Shown here piece after piece: positions 1 through 8,616 of a stretch of 64,000 bases of DNA; positions within the stretch are counted from its first letter, which is position 1; each line of letters opens with the position of its first letter. The position numbers and the translations under genes were made by a program. The stretch covers positions 157,769 to 221,768 of the forward strand of contig NZ_PTJD01000008.1 in assembly GCF_002934625.1 (NCBI RefSeq), written 5' to 3'. The notes below the pieces were generated by a model that was not told the DNA's origin, searched no databases, and saw nothing but the letters and a program-made list of their open reading frames with translations. The stretch is from Kineococcus xinjiangensis (GTDB taxonomy: Bacteria; Actinomycetota; Actinomycetes; Actinomycetales; Kineococcaceae).

Positions 1-307
1 CGTCGGCGCCGTCCAGCAGCACCCGGGCGAAGGGGCCGCGCACGTCGTGGTTGCCGACCGCCCACACCACCTGGGCGCCCCGCTGCGCGGCGAAGCCGCC
101 CACGAGGTCGCGCGCCGTCGCGTACGACTCGGGGGAGCCGTCGTCGGAGACGTCGCCGGAGACCACGACGGCGTCCAGCGGGCCGATCCCGGCGAGGGAG
201 GCGAGCAGGCGGCGCAGCACGGCCGTGGTGTCGACGAGCCCCTGGTGCAGGGCCCCACCGCCGAGGAGGTGGGTGTCGGACAGGTGCAGCAGGCGCGCGG
301 CGGTCAC
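1..307 (-). CDS. Metallophosphoesterase, partial (C-terminus outside window)
   Basis: Calcineurin-like phosphoesterase, probably of the cyclic-nucleotide phosphodiesterase (CpdA/Icc) type; the substrate cannot be told from this fragment. The reverse strand from a GTG at 307 reads an N-terminus with three of the family's metal-ligand motifs in the right order: LSDTHL near residue 9, GDVSDDG near residue 46 and GNHD near residue 81. The frame stays open to the window edge, so the last motifs (two GH-type histidines) and the end of the gene are not seen. It diverges from the histidine kinase gene across about 40 bp, so both promoters must be compact or overlapping. The three motifs make the family call firm; the function is inferred. 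Confidence 0.85.
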   Translation of the reverse strand, partial: MTAARLLHLSDTHLLGGGALHQGLVDTTAVLRRLLASLAGIGPLDAVVVSGDVSDDGSPESYATARDLVGGFAAQRGAQVVWAVGNHDVRGPFARVLLDGAD

Positions 308-347
308 GGGCCGATCCTGCCCCAGCCCTGTCCCTAGGATCGTCGCC

Positions 348-1637
348 GTGCAGCGACGGGCACCCAGCCTGCCGGGCCTCGACGCGTGGGTGCGCGCCCG
401 TCCCGGGCTCGTCGACGCCCTCTTCGCGGCGGCGCTCGCCCTCGTGGCGTTCCCGTCCGCGGTGGCCCTGGTGGGCGCCGCGCCGTGGCCGCCCGCCGCC
501 CGCGCCGCCCTGCTCGGGGTCCTGCTCGCCGGGCACGTCGCCGTCGCGTTCCGCCGCAGCCGTCCCGTCGCCGCCTTCGCCGCCTGCTGCGCGGTGATGC
601 TGGTGCTGGTCCTCACCCCGGACGTCACGGGTCCCGTGGCGGGTGACCTCGCGGGGGTGAGCGTCCCGCCGGTGCTGCTGCCCAGCTCCGCGGTGTTCCT
701 CGTGGTGCTCTACGCGGTCGCCGCCCACGCCGCGCCGCCGTGGCCGTCGCTGTCCCTGGCGGGTGCGCTGGCGGGGGCGGCGGCGGTGACGGCACGGCTG
801 TGGTCGGACCCGAGCTGGATCAGCGGCCAGCCCGTCCCCGCGGGCCCGGGCTGGCGGCTGTTCGTCGTCCTGGGGCTGGTCACGGCCGTCCTCGCCCCGT
901 GGGGCCTGGGCCGCTTCCGCGCGGTGCGCGCCGCCTACGTGCAGGCGCTGGAGGAGCGGGCCCGGCGCGCGGAGGAGGAGCAGGAGCGGCGGGCGGAGCA
1001 GGCGGTGCTGGCCGAGCGGGCCCGCATCGCCCGCGAGATGCACGACGTGGTCGCCCACTCCCTGGCGGTGATGGTGCGGCAGGCGGAGGGCGGGCGCCTG
1101 GTCGCGGCGAAGGACCCGGCGCGCGCCGTGCAGGCGCTGACCGCCGTCGCGGGGGCGGGGCGGGAGGCGCTGGCGGACATGCGCACGGCCCTGGGTGCGC
1201 TGCGCCCGGACGAGCCCGCCGCGGCCGCCCCGCAGCCGGCGGTGCAGGACGTGCCGGCCCTCGTGGAGCGGGTGCGGGGTGCGGGGCTCGACGTGGAGCT
1301 GGTGGTGGTGGGGGAGCCGGTGGAGCTGGAGCGGGCGGTGTCGCTGGCGGCGTACCGGGTGGTGCAGGAGGCGCTGACGAACGTGGTGAAGCACGCCGGG
1401 GCGGGGGCCCGGGCCCGGGTGGAGCTGCGGTGGCGGCGCGACGGGCTGCGGGTCGCGGTGCGCGACGACGGTTCGGGCGGGGCCGGTTCGGGGCGGGAGC
1501 GAGTGGACGGGCAGGGCCTGGTGGGGATGCGGGAGCGGGTGGTGCTGGCCGGCGGGGAGCTGAGCGCCGGGCCGGGCGGGGATCGCGGCGGGTTCGCCGT
1601 GGCGGCGGAGCTGCCCGCGAGGGGAGCGCGCAGGTGA
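348..1637 (+). CDS. Sensor histidine kinase, NarL/DesK type
   Basis: Membrane sensor kinase of 429 aa that should autophosphorylate and pass phosphate to the response regulator that follows. Residues about 25-190 hold five to six hydrophobic segments with no large extracellular domain. A charged coiled-coil linker (about 200-225) leads to a HisKA_3 domain with the phospho-acceptor His232 in EMHDVVAHSL. The HATPase domain has the N-box YRVVQEALTNVVKH, a DDGSGG box and GQGLVGMRERV. The frame is open further upstream, but the GTG at 348 directly precedes the first hydrophobic stretch and leaves the divergent gene's 5' end free. The stop overlaps the next start by 4 bp (GTGA), so the pair is co-translated. 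The signal is unknown. Confidence 0.9.
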   Translation: MQRRAPSLPGLDAWVRARPGLVDALFAAALALVAFPSAVALVGAAPWPPAARAALLGVLLAGHVAVAFRRSRPVAAFAACCAVMLVLVLTPDVTGPVAGDLAGVSVPPVLLPSSAVFLVVLYAVAAHAAPPWPSLSLAGALAGAAAVTARLWSDPSWISGQPVPAGPGWRLFVVLGLVTAVLAPWGLGRFRAVRAAYVQALEERARRAEEEQERRAEQAVLAERARIAREMHDVVAHSLAVMVRQAEGGRLVAAKDPARAVQALTAVAGAGREALADMRTALGALRPDEPAAAAPQPAVQDVPALVERVRGAGLDVELVVVGEPVELERAVSLAAYRVVQEALTNVVKHAGAGARARVELRWRRDGLRVAVRDDGSGGAGSGRERVDGQGLVGMRERVVLAGGELSAGPGGDRGGFAVAAELPARGARR

Positions 1638-2296
1638 CGATCCGGGTGGTCCTCGTCGACGACCAGGAGCTGGTCCGCACGGGCCTGGCGATGGTGGTGG
1701 ACTCCGCCGACGACATGCGCGTCGTGGGGGAGGCCGCCGACGGGGAGCGGGCGCTGGACGTGGTGGCGACCACCCCGGCGGACATCGTGCTGATGGACGT
1801 GCGGATGCCGAGGCTGGACGGGGTGGAGGCCACCCGGCGCCTGCTCGCCCGCTACCCGGACGGCCCGAGGGTGGTGCTGCTGACGACGTTCGACCTCGAC
1901 GAGCACGTCTTCGCGGCGCTGAAGGCCGGTGCCAGCGGCTTCCTGCTCAAGGACGCCACCGCCGAGGACGTCCTCTCGGCCGTGCGCGCGGTCCACGCCG
2001 GGGACGCGGTGCTGGCCCCGTCGGCGACGCGGCGGCTGCTGGCGCGGGTGGCGCGGGACCTGCCCGGTCCGCGCCCGGGCCCGGACCCGCTGGAGCGGCT
2101 CACCCCGCGGGAGCGCGAGATCCTCGCGGAGGTCGCGACCGGGGAGTCCAACGCCGAGATCGCCGCCCGGCTGCACCTGTCGGAGGCCACGGTGAAGACG
2201 CACGTGGGCCGGCTGCTGGCGAAGCTCGGCCTGCGGGACCGGGTGCAGGCGGTGGTCCTGGCCTACGAGAGCGGCGTGGTCCGGCCGGGGTCCTGA
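1634..2296 (+). CDS. Response regulator, NarL/LuxR family
   Basis: DNA-binding response regulator of 220 aa, the partner of the kinase it overlaps. The receiver domain (1-120) has the acidic pair in VVLVDDQ, phospho-acceptor Asp55 in IVLMDVRMP, the conserved Thr in LLTTF and Lys in LLKDA. The C-terminal LuxR-type HTH (about 150-215) carries LTPREREIL, SNAEIAARLHLSEATVKTHV and LLAKLGLRDRVQAV. Length and domain order are standard. The GTG start was chosen because it begins exactly at the receiver fold and overlaps the kinase stop. Targets are unknown; the membrane protein gene 143 bp downstream is a natural candidate, but that is inference. Confidence 0.93.
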   Translation: MTIRVVLVDDQELVRTGLAMVVDSADDMRVVGEAADGERALDVVATTPADIVLMDVRMPRLDGVEATRRLLARYPDGPRVVLLTTFDLDEHVFAALKAGASGFLLKDATAEDVLSAVRAVHAGDAVLAPSATRRLLARVARDLPGPRPGPDPLERLTPREREILAEVATGESNAEIAARLHLSEATVKTHVGRLLAKLGLRDRVQAVVLAYESGVVRPGS

Positions 2297-2439
2297 GCGC
2301 GGGTGTGCGGCGCGGCGGCGGGCCGGGCGTCCTCCTGCAGGCGTACGCGCCTGCGCTCCCGGGGCGACGACCGCGCCCGCCGGCCCGAGGAGCCTCGGAC
2401 CGGGTGCCGGCGCGGCGCCCGGGATGAGGGGAGAGCGCG

Positions 2440-3534
2440 ATGAGCGTCCTGCTGGAGCAGCCGACGAGGGTGACGGCCACCCGCTGGTGGCTGGTGCTGG
2501 TGCCCGCCGCGACGTGGTCCCTGGCGTACCTGGGGCTGGGTCTCGCGTGGTCGCTGGGTGCCGGCGGCAATCCGGCGGATCCGGCGGTCGACCCGGCGGT
2601 GCGGGAGCTGTCGCTGCTGGGCCTGCTGACCCCTGCGGGTGGCGCGGCGCTGCTCGCGGGGCTGGGGGCGCTGGGGGTGCTGCTGACGGCGGCGCTGCTG
2701 CTGGGCCGGCCGGGGGGCGGGCGCGCGGGATGGGCGTACCGGGCGGCGGCGGCGCTGGCGGGTGCCCTGGGGGTGGTGCTGGTGGTGCTGCTGCCCGACT
2801 ACCGGCTGCTGGCGGCGGTGGGGTACACGCCGATCGTGGGGGTGCTGAGGCTGGTCGGGGCGGCCCCGGCCGGGGTGCAGGTGTGGCCGTGGCCGGTGGT
2901 GAACATGGTGCTGCTGAGCACTGCGGGGCTGGCGTGGCAGGCGGTGGCGGTGCTGGCCGCGCGGCGGGCGGCGGGCGCCTGCCAGGTGTGCGGGCGCGAC
3001 GGGGCGGCGGGGTCGTGGCGGTCGCCGGAGCGGGCCGCGCGCTGGGGGCGCTGGGCGGTGGCCGTGGCGGTGGCGGTGCCCGTGGGCTACGCGGTCACCC
3101 GCTTCGCGTGGGCGCTGGGGGTTCCGCTCGGGGTGTCGCAGGAGCTGCTGGACGAGCTCGGCAGCGGTGTCTGGGCGGGGGCGGGGCTGGCGGCGATGGC
3201 GGTGGGCGGGGCGGTGCTGACGCTGGGGCTGGTGCAGCGCTGGGGTGAGTTCTTCCCCCGGTGGATGCCGCGGGTGGGCGGACGGCGGGTGCCGGTGGCG
3301 CTGGCGGTGGTGCCGGCGCTGGCGGTGTCGGGGGTGGTGGCCTCCGCGGGGCTGATGTTCGTGCGGGTGACGGCGGCCGGGGAGTTCGCGGCGCAGTTCC
3401 CGGGGGACGGGGGCAACGTGGCGGCGTGGCTGCCGGAGCTGTTCTGGCCGCTGTGGGCGGTGGCGCTGGCGGTGGCGGCGTACGCGTACTGGCTGCGCCG
3501 GCGCACCGCCTGCCGCCGCTGCGGCCGGGGCTGA
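2440..3534 (+). CDS. Multipass membrane protein with two CxxC pairs, unknown function
   Basis: A 364-aa protein I do not recognise. It has about eight hydrophobic segments. A soluble loop near residues 180-195 contains CQVCGRD, and the extreme C-terminus contains CRRCGRG, so two cysteine pairs lie on the same side of the membrane if the helix count is even. Such pairs often bind zinc or an iron-sulphur centre, or form a disulphide; nothing here decides which. The ATG follows a GGGGAGAGCG ribosome site at good spacing. It lies downstream of the two-component pair in the same direction and is followed by a strong hairpin, so it may end that transcription unit. Confidence 0.75.
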   Translation: MSVLLEQPTRVTATRWWLVLVPAATWSLAYLGLGLAWSLGAGGNPADPAVDPAVRELSLLGLLTPAGGAALLAGLGALGVLLTAALLLGRPGGGRAGWAYRAAAALAGALGVVLVVLLPDYRLLAAVGYTPIVGVLRLVGAAPAGVQVWPWPVVNMVLLSTAGLAWQAVAVLAARRAAGACQVCGRDGAAGSWRSPERAARWGRWAVAVAVAVPVGYAVTRFAWALGVPLGVSQELLDELGSGVWAGAGLAAMAVGGAVLTLGLVQRWGEFFPRWMPRVGGRRVPVALAVVPALAVSGVVASAGLMFVRVTAAGEFAAQFPGDGGNVAAWLPELFWPLWAVALAVAAYAYWLRRRTACRRCGRG

Positions 3535-3542
3535 GCCTGCGT

Positions 3543-3578
3543 CCCCTCCCCCGGAAAGGACCCTTTCCGGGGGAGGGG
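3543..3578. terminator. Perfect 16-bp hairpin, likely terminator
   Basis: A perfect inverted repeat with 16-bp arms (CCCCTCCCCCGGAAAG and its complement) and a 4-nt GACC loop starts 8 bp after the membrane protein stop. It has no T-tract, as is usual for intrinsic terminators in high-GC actinobacteria. It also separates that gene from the EAL remnant, whose ribosome site begins right after the right arm. Confidence 0.7.
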
Positions 3579-3588
3579 TGGGGGGAGG

Positions 3589-4113
3589 ATGCTGATCGTT
3601 GCCGAGGTCCGGGCCGGGGAGCTGATCCACGACCTGGGGCGGGCCGTCCTGCGCACCGCCCTGGACCAGGCGGCGCGGTGGCAGGCGCTGCACCCGGGCC
3701 CGGAGGTGGCGGTCGACGTCTCCCCGGCGCAGCTGCAGCGGCCGGGGTTCGCCGAGGAGGTCGCGGGGCTGCTCGCGCAGACCCGGGTGCGTGCCGGCGA
3801 CCTGTGCCTGGAGGTCACCGAGGGCGTCCTGCTGGAGCCGCACGGGACCAGCAGCGCGAACCTGCGCGCCCTGCACGAGTCGGGGGTGCGGCTGGCGGTG
3901 GACGACGCGCTGATCCTGCGGGCGGTCGCCGACCTCGGCAGGGCGCGGCAGTGCCAGGTGCTGGCGGAGGGCGTGGAGACGCCGGAGCAGCGGCGGGTGC
4001 TCGCCGAGCTGGGCTACCGGCAGGCGCAGGGCTTCCTGTGGTCGCGGCCGGCGGGGGCGGCGGCGATCACGGACCTGCTGCGCTCCGCGGGGGTGACCAC
4101 GGGCAGCGCCTGA
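3589..4113 (+). pseudogene. Truncated, internally deleted EAL-domain remnant
   Basis: A 174-aa open frame clearly homologous to the C-terminal part of the EAL domain encoded just downstream (shared DLGR-VLR-AL, LCLEVTEGVLL-PHG, LAEGVETPEQRR). It lacks the GGDEF domain and the EAL motif itself. It also carries an in-frame deletion that joins LAVDD directly to ALILRAVADL, removing the DDFGAGYSSL loop and the catalytic lysine of the LKADRSF region. The metal-ligand Asn of VNVSP is Asp. It therefore cannot be an active phosphodiesterase by known EAL chemistry. The frame is intact and has a GGGGGAGG ribosome site 1-2 nt from the ATG, too close to be good. Most likely a decaying tandem duplicate; a non-catalytic binding role cannot be excluded. 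Confidence 0.8.
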
Positions 4114-4267
4114 CCTCCGGACGGACCCTCCGGCCTGCGCTCACCGACGGGGCGGGCTGCGGCTCTCTCTGGATCCTCCGGGCGGCACGCGCGATGCTGG
4201 GACGACCTCGGTGCCGGCGCCACCGCGCCCGGGGTGCCACCGTCCTCGAGCCCAGGGGGTCCTCGTC

Positions 4268-6271
4268 GTGCAGGAGACCGGCAGCGGGCTGCTCCGGCGC
4301 ACCCGCCCCACCGAGGGCCGGCTGCCCGACCAGCTGCTCGCCGCGGCCCTGCTGGGCACCGCCGCGATCCAGGCCGGGGTCCTCCTCAACCCCGCGAGCC
4401 TCCTGTTCCCGGTGGTGCACACCCTCACGGTCCTCGGCCTGGCGTTCCGGGTGCTGGCCGGGAGCTGGCTGCTGCTCACGGTGGGCCGCCCCCGGCGCGC
4501 GGGGACGCGGCTGGCGGTGCTGCTCGTGGACTGCCTCCTCCTGGTCGGCGGGTTCGCCCTCATCCCCGCCACCGTCACCGGCATCCTCGTCCTGCTGCTG
4601 GCCCGGTTGCCGTTCGTCTGCTCGGTCCTGCCCCGGCGACAGGTGGTGGCCGCGCTCGCGCTCATCCTGCTCGGCCCCGCGGCGGTGCTGGTCCACCGGG
4701 CGGCGACCACCGACGTCTGGCAGCTGGCCACCCTGTGGCTGTACCTGGTGGCGGCCTTCCTCATCGGGGGCAGCACCCTGCGGGTGACGCGCGCCCTGGC
4801 CGCCGCGGAGGCCCGTGCCCTGCGGCTCGCGGTCCGGGCGCAGGCGTCGGAGGCGCAGGCGCAGGCGTCGGCGGCGGCAGCGCGGGAGCAGGCGGCGCGG
4901 GCGGAGGAGCTGGCCGCCCGCCGCGAGCACGAGGCGGTGCACGACACCCTCACCGGCCTGCCCAACCGCCTGCTGTACGCGGACCGCCTCGCCACCGCCG
5001 TCTCCCACGCGCAGCGCTCCGGCGGGGACGTGGCGGTGCTGCTGCTGGACCTGGACCGCTTCAAGCTCGTCAACGACAGCCGCGGTCACGCCGCCGGCGA
5101 CGAGCTGCTCGTGGCCATCGGCGACCGCCTGCGCGAGCACCTGCGCTCCAGCGACACCCTCGCCCGCCTCGGCGGGGACGAGTTCGCGGTGATCGTGCAG
5201 GACGTCCGCGACCCGGACGACGCCCTCGTGGTGGCCGCGCACCTGCACCAGGCGCTGCGCGCCCCCTTCGTCCTGCGCGACGGCGGTGCCGGGGGCGCGG
5301 AGGGGGGGCCGGGCGGTCCCGGGTCGGTGTACGTCACCGCCAGCTGCGGGGTCGCCTTCGCCCGTGGCCGCAGCGAGGACCTGGGCGTGGTGCTGCGGGA
5401 GGCCGACGCGGCGATGTACAAGGCCAAGGCGCGCGGGCGGGGGCTGGTGGAGGTGTTCGACGACAGCATGGGGGCGGTCGCCGAGCGCCGCCTGCACCTG
5501 GAGACCCAGCTGCGGCACGACCTCGAGACCGGCTCCGGTGCCCTGACGGTCGCGTTCCAGCCGGTGGTCGAGCCGGCGGGCGGCCGCATCGTCGGGGTGG
5601 AGGCGCTGGCCCGCTGGAGCTGCGCCCGCTACGGCGCGGTGGGGCCGGACGAGTTCATCGCCGTCGCCGAGGACGCCGGCCTGATCCACGACCTCGGCCG
5701 GTCCGTCCTGCGCATCGCGCTGGAGCAGTCGGTGTGGTGGCACCGGCTGCGTCCCGACCTCGAGGTCGCCGTCAACGTCTCCCCGGTCCAGCTGCACCGC
5801 GCCGACCTCGCCGACGAGGTCGGGCACCTCCTGGCCCGGGCGGGCGTGTCCCCGCAGCTGCTGTGCCTGGAGGTCACCGAGGGGGTGCTGCTGGACCCGC
5901 ACGGTGCGAGCGCGGCCAACCTGCGCGCCCTGCACGAGCTCGGCGTGAAGCTGGCCGTCGACGACTTCGGGGCCGGCTACTCCTCGCTGTCCCAGCTGCG
6001 CCGCTTCCCTCTGGACGTGCTGAAGGCGGACAGGTCGTTCGTGGACGACCCGCCGATCCTGCGCGCGGTCGCCGACCTGGCCACCGCCCTCGGCGCGCAG
6101 GCGCTGGCGGAGGGGGTGGAGACGCCGGAGCAGCGCCGCCAGCTCGTGGAGCTGGGCTACGCCCGGGCGCAGGGCTACCTGTGGGCGCGCCCGCAGCCCG
6201 CCGACGCCGTCACCGAGGCGCTCCGCGCGGCGGGGGGTGCGCTGCAGCCCTCGCCGGCCGGGCACCCGTGA
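4268..6271 (+). CDS. Membrane diguanylate cyclase/phosphodiesterase (GGDEF-EAL)
   Basis: Protein of about 667 aa that should make and/or degrade cyclic-di-GMP at the membrane. Residues about 20-170 form five or six hydrophobic segments, followed by an Ala/Gln/Glu-rich coiled coil (about 180-220). The GGDEF domain has an intact GGDEF motif near residue 301 and an inhibitory RxxD site (RSSD) five residues before it. The EAL domain has EALARW near 444, VNVSP, LEVTEG, DDFGAGYSSL, LKADRSF, AEGVET and AQGYLW, so all metal and catalytic residues are present. A frame-compatible ATG at 4211 exists, but the GTG at 4268 has a GGGGG site 8 nt upstream and begins just before the first helix. Which activity dominates is not predictable. 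Confidence 0.9.
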   Translation: MQETGSGLLRRTRPTEGRLPDQLLAAALLGTAAIQAGVLLNPASLLFPVVHTLTVLGLAFRVLAGSWLLLTVGRPRRAGTRLAVLLVDCLLLVGGFALIPATVTGILVLLLARLPFVCSVLPRRQVVAALALILLGPAAVLVHRAATTDVWQLATLWLYLVAAFLIGGSTLRVTRALAAAEARALRLAVRAQASEAQAQASAAAAREQAARAEELAARREHEAVHDTLTGLPNRLLYADRLATAVSHAQRSGGDVAVLLLDLDRFKLVNDSRGHAAGDELLVAIGDRLREHLRSSDTLARLGGDEFAVIVQDVRDPDDALVVAAHLHQALRAPFVLRDGGAGGAEGGPGGPGSVYVTASCGVAFARGRSEDLGVVLREADAAMYKAKARGRGLVEVFDDSMGAVAERRLHLETQLRHDLETGSGALTVAFQPVVEPAGGRIVGVEALARWSCARYGAVGPDEFIAVAEDAGLIHDLGRSVLRIALEQSVWWHRLRPDLEVAVNVSPVQLHRADLADEVGHLLARAGVSPQLLCLEVTEGVLLDPHGASAANLRALHELGVKLAVDDFGAGYSSLSQLRRFPLDVLKADRSFVDDPPILRAVADLATALGAQALAEGVETPEQRRQLVELGYARAQGYLWARPQPADAVTEALRAAGGALQPSPAGHP

Positions 6272-6344
6272 CGCGGCGTGGAGGGGTTGTGCGGGACTGC
6301 GGCGGGTCGCTCATGGTGGGCGTGCGGCTGCCGAACGGTCGCTT

Positions 6345-7949
6345 ATGGTGACGTCCGTGCCGAGATCCGAGTCGCCGACCGAGCGTCCGCCCGTGCAGGG
6401 CACCGCGCCGGTCACGGGCGTCCCGGGTGCCGGCCGCTCCGCGCGCGGCCGCCACGCCAGCCAGGAGCACGGCCTGGCCTACCGCCTGCTGCGCGCCGCC
6501 GGTGTCGGGGTGCTGGCGTTCTCCACGGTCGGCGCCGCGGGTGGGGCCTACGCCTGGTACCAGCTCGAGGGCAACATCAACACCCAGGACATCGACGCCT
6601 GGGTGGGCGAGGCACCGCCGGACGAGGCGGCCGCCGATCCGACGACCGGCCAGGAGCCGCTCAACATCCTCGTGATGGGCAGCGACACCCGGGACCTCGC
6701 GGACGGCACGGGCGGGCAGTACGGCGGCGAGTCCGCCGACCCGGGGGCGCGCTCGGACACGACGGTCCTCGTCCACCTGGCCGCGGACCGGGAGAGCGCC
6801 GCGTTCGTGAGCATCCCGCGCGACTCGATGGTGCAGATCCCCGACTGCACGCGGGAGGACGGCACGGTCGTCCCCGGCCGCCGCGGCATGTTCAACGACG
6901 CGTTCTCCGAGGCCGGCCCGGCCTGCACGATCAAGACCGTCCAGCGGCTGACCGGCGTCCCGGTCGACCACCACGCCGTCGTGGACTTCAGCGGCTTCCG
7001 CTCGATGGTCGACGCCCTGAACGGGGTGGAGATCTGCCTGCCGAAGAAGATCGACGACAAGAAGGCCAACCTCCGCCTGCCCGCCGGGCGCCACCAGGTC
7101 GACGGCGAGACCGCCCTGGCCTACGCGCGGGTCCGCTACATCGGTGACGGCTCGGACATCAGCCGGATCGCCCGCCAGCAGGCGCTGATGTCGTCGATGG
7201 TGCAGAAGATCACCAGCTCCGAGACGCTGTTCCGCCCGGACCGGTTGTACTCGTTCCTGGACGCTGCGACGAGCTCCGTGACGACGGACCCCGACCTCGC
7301 GAAGCTGAACTACCTGCGCAAGCTCGCCATGGGCCTGAAGGACATCCCGGCCGACGGGGTGCAGTTCGTCACCGTGCCCAACGAGCCGGACCCGAAGGAC
7401 CCGAACCGCCTGGTGTGGACGCCGGCGGCGGACCTGCTGTGGAAGCAGATCCGCACCGACACCCGCGTCGGCGCGCCGCCGGCCCCCGCCCCCACGTCCA
7501 GCGCGGCCCCGTCGGCGTCCTCGGCGCTGACGGTGCCGCCGGCGAAGATCTCCGTGGAGGTCCTCAACGTCGGTGGGGTCAAGGGCGCCGCCCGCACGGC
7601 CGCCGAGGGGCTGACCGGGCAGGGGTTCACCGTCACGCGCACCGGCGACGCCGAGCCGACGGCCTCCGCCTCCGGGGTCCTCGTCCGCTACGGCCCCGAC
7701 CGCAAGGACAGCGCCGCGACGGTGGCGGCCGCCTTCCCCGGCGCGAAGAGCAGGCTGGACCCGGCGCTGGGGAAGACGGTCGTCGTCGAGGTCGGCACGA
7801 AGGCCCCCGCAGTGGTCGACGTCCGGCTGCGCCTGGGGCAGGCGCCGGCGCCGTCCGCGGCCCCGGGCGCGAAGCCGTCGGCGGGCACCACCCCCGCGCC
7901 CGCGCCCACGATCGAGGCGCGCGTCGCCAGCGACGACATCTGCGCCTGA
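6345..7949 (+). CDS. LytR-CpsA-Psr family cell-wall glycopolymer ligase
   Basis: Membrane-anchored enzyme of 534 aa that transfers a lipid-linked glycopolymer to peptidoglycan outside the cell (family knowledge). A cytoplasmic N-terminus is followed by one TM helix (about 45-68). The LCP domain (about 104-270) shows ILVMGSDTR, RSDTTVLVHL, FVSIPRDSMV, the DGVE-type segment VDALNGVEICLP, and GETALAYARVRY with the downstream arginines. A Pro/Ala/Ser linker leads to a LytR_C domain (about 400-490; VEVLNVGGVKGAARTAAEGL). The N-terminus is uncertain: ATG 6345, GTG 6348 and GTG 6357 are all possible. TATGGT at 6344 looks like a -10 box, which would favour a leaderless GTG at 6357. Confidence 0.92.
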   Translation: MVTSVPRSESPTERPPVQGTAPVTGVPGAGRSARGRHASQEHGLAYRLLRAAGVGVLAFSTVGAAGGAYAWYQLEGNINTQDIDAWVGEAPPDEAAADPTTGQEPLNILVMGSDTRDLADGTGGQYGGESADPGARSDTTVLVHLAADRESAAFVSIPRDSMVQIPDCTREDGTVVPGRRGMFNDAFSEAGPACTIKTVQRLTGVPVDHHAVVDFSGFRSMVDALNGVEICLPKKIDDKKANLRLPAGRHQVDGETALAYARVRYIGDGSDISRIARQQALMSSMVQKITSSETLFRPDRLYSFLDAATSSVTTDPDLAKLNYLRKLAMGLKDIPADGVQFVTVPNEPDPKDPNRLVWTPAADLLWKQIRTDTRVGAPPAPAPTSSAAPSASSALTVPPAKISVEVLNVGGVKGAARTAAEGLTGQGFTVTRTGDAEPTASASGVLVRYGPDRKDSAATVAAAFPGAKSRLDPALGKTVVVEVGTKAPAVVDVRLRLGQAPAPSAAPGAKPSAGTTPAPAPTIEARVASDDICA

Positions 7950-7967
7950 GGGGCGGGGTGGACGCCG

Positions 7968-8001
7968 TCGGGCGCCGCCCGAGTGCTCGGACGGCGCCCG
8001 A
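7968..8001. terminator. Bidirectional terminator hairpin
   Basis: Perfect 10-bp arms TCGGGCGCCG and CGGCGCCCGA enclose an inner CGAG/CTCG stem. The hairpin sits between the converging LCP gene and the orphan gene on the other strand, the place where one bidirectional terminator is expected. Confidence 0.65.
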
Positions 8002-8040
8002 GGGGACGCTGCGGGTTCCTGCGGCGCGGAGCGGCCGCCG

Positions 8041-8505
8041 TCAGGCGGGGAGCGCGATCCGAGCCGCCGGCCGGCCGGCCTCGGCCGGGCGGGGTGCGGA
8101 CTGGGCGGGCCGGACCGGGGCCTGCTGCGCGATCTGCACCTCGCGCCAGCGGACGTAGCGCAGGGCGTTGCCGAACTCCCCGGCGGTGAGGGCGAGGCCC
8201 CACACCTCCACCAGGTGGTGCAGGTAGCCCAGGCTCAGCGGCTGGCCGGGCGCCAGGGCGCGGCTGCGGCGGTCGCGGGCGACGTGGAAGGCCAGCGGCG
8301 GCAGGGGCCGGCCCTCCGCGACGGGCGCACCGGTGGTGGCGCGGAGGAACTCCCGGTCGCCGGGGGTGAGGGTGGCGAGGACGCGGCGGTCCTGCTCCTC
8401 GACGAGCGCCGGGCGCCGGCGCACCACGGCCGGGGGAGCGCCTGCCGGCCGGAGCGCGGGGCTGCTGGAGGCCGGGGTGCTGGGGGCCAGGACGTCGGTG
8501 CTCAT
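8041..8505 (-). CDS. Hypothetical protein, 154 aa
   Basis: I do not recognise this protein. The first 40 residues are low-complexity Ala/Pro/Ser. The middle (about 45-125) looks folded and includes VVRRRPALVEEQDRRVLATLTPGDREFL and LGYLHHLVEVWGLALTAGEFGNALRYVRW, which read as amphipathic helices. The tail is again Pro/Ala-rich. There is no signal peptide or membrane segment. The ATG at 8505 is preferred over one 45 nt upstream because GGGAGC lies 5 nt before it. The gene stands alone on the minus strand, with an inverted repeat in its probable leader and a terminator behind it, so it is a monocistronic unit. Confidence 0.65.
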   Translation of the reverse strand: MSTDVLAPSTPASSSPALRPAGAPPAVVRRRPALVEEQDRRVLATLTPGDREFLRATTGAPVAEGRPLPPLAFHVARDRRSRALAPGQPLSLGYLHHLVEVWGLALTAGEFGNALRYVRWREVQIAQQAPVRPAQSAPRPAEAGRPAARIALPA

Positions 8506-8517
8506 GGGTGCTCCCGG

Positions 8518-8564
8518 GTGCCGAGGGGGTCTCGCGCTGCTCATCGGCACGTTCCCCTCGGCAC
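8518..8564. repeat. Inverted repeat upstream of the orphan gene
   Basis: Perfect 11-bp arms GTGCCGAGGGG (8518-8528) and CCCCTCGGCAC (8554-8564) are separated by 25 bp and end 13 bp before the orphan gene's ATG. The spacing fits either a leader hairpin or a two-site operator; the sequence does not say which. Confidence 0.45.
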
Positions 8565-8616
8565 TTGAGCCCCGGTCCTGGATCGCCCGACCGGGTGATC
8601 CGCGGCGGCTCCCGGC

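Noticed and set aside
880..1833. Long minus-strand frames opposite the two-component genes
   Set aside because: Pro/Arg/Ala-rich low-complexity translations typical of antisense frames in GC-rich coding DNA.
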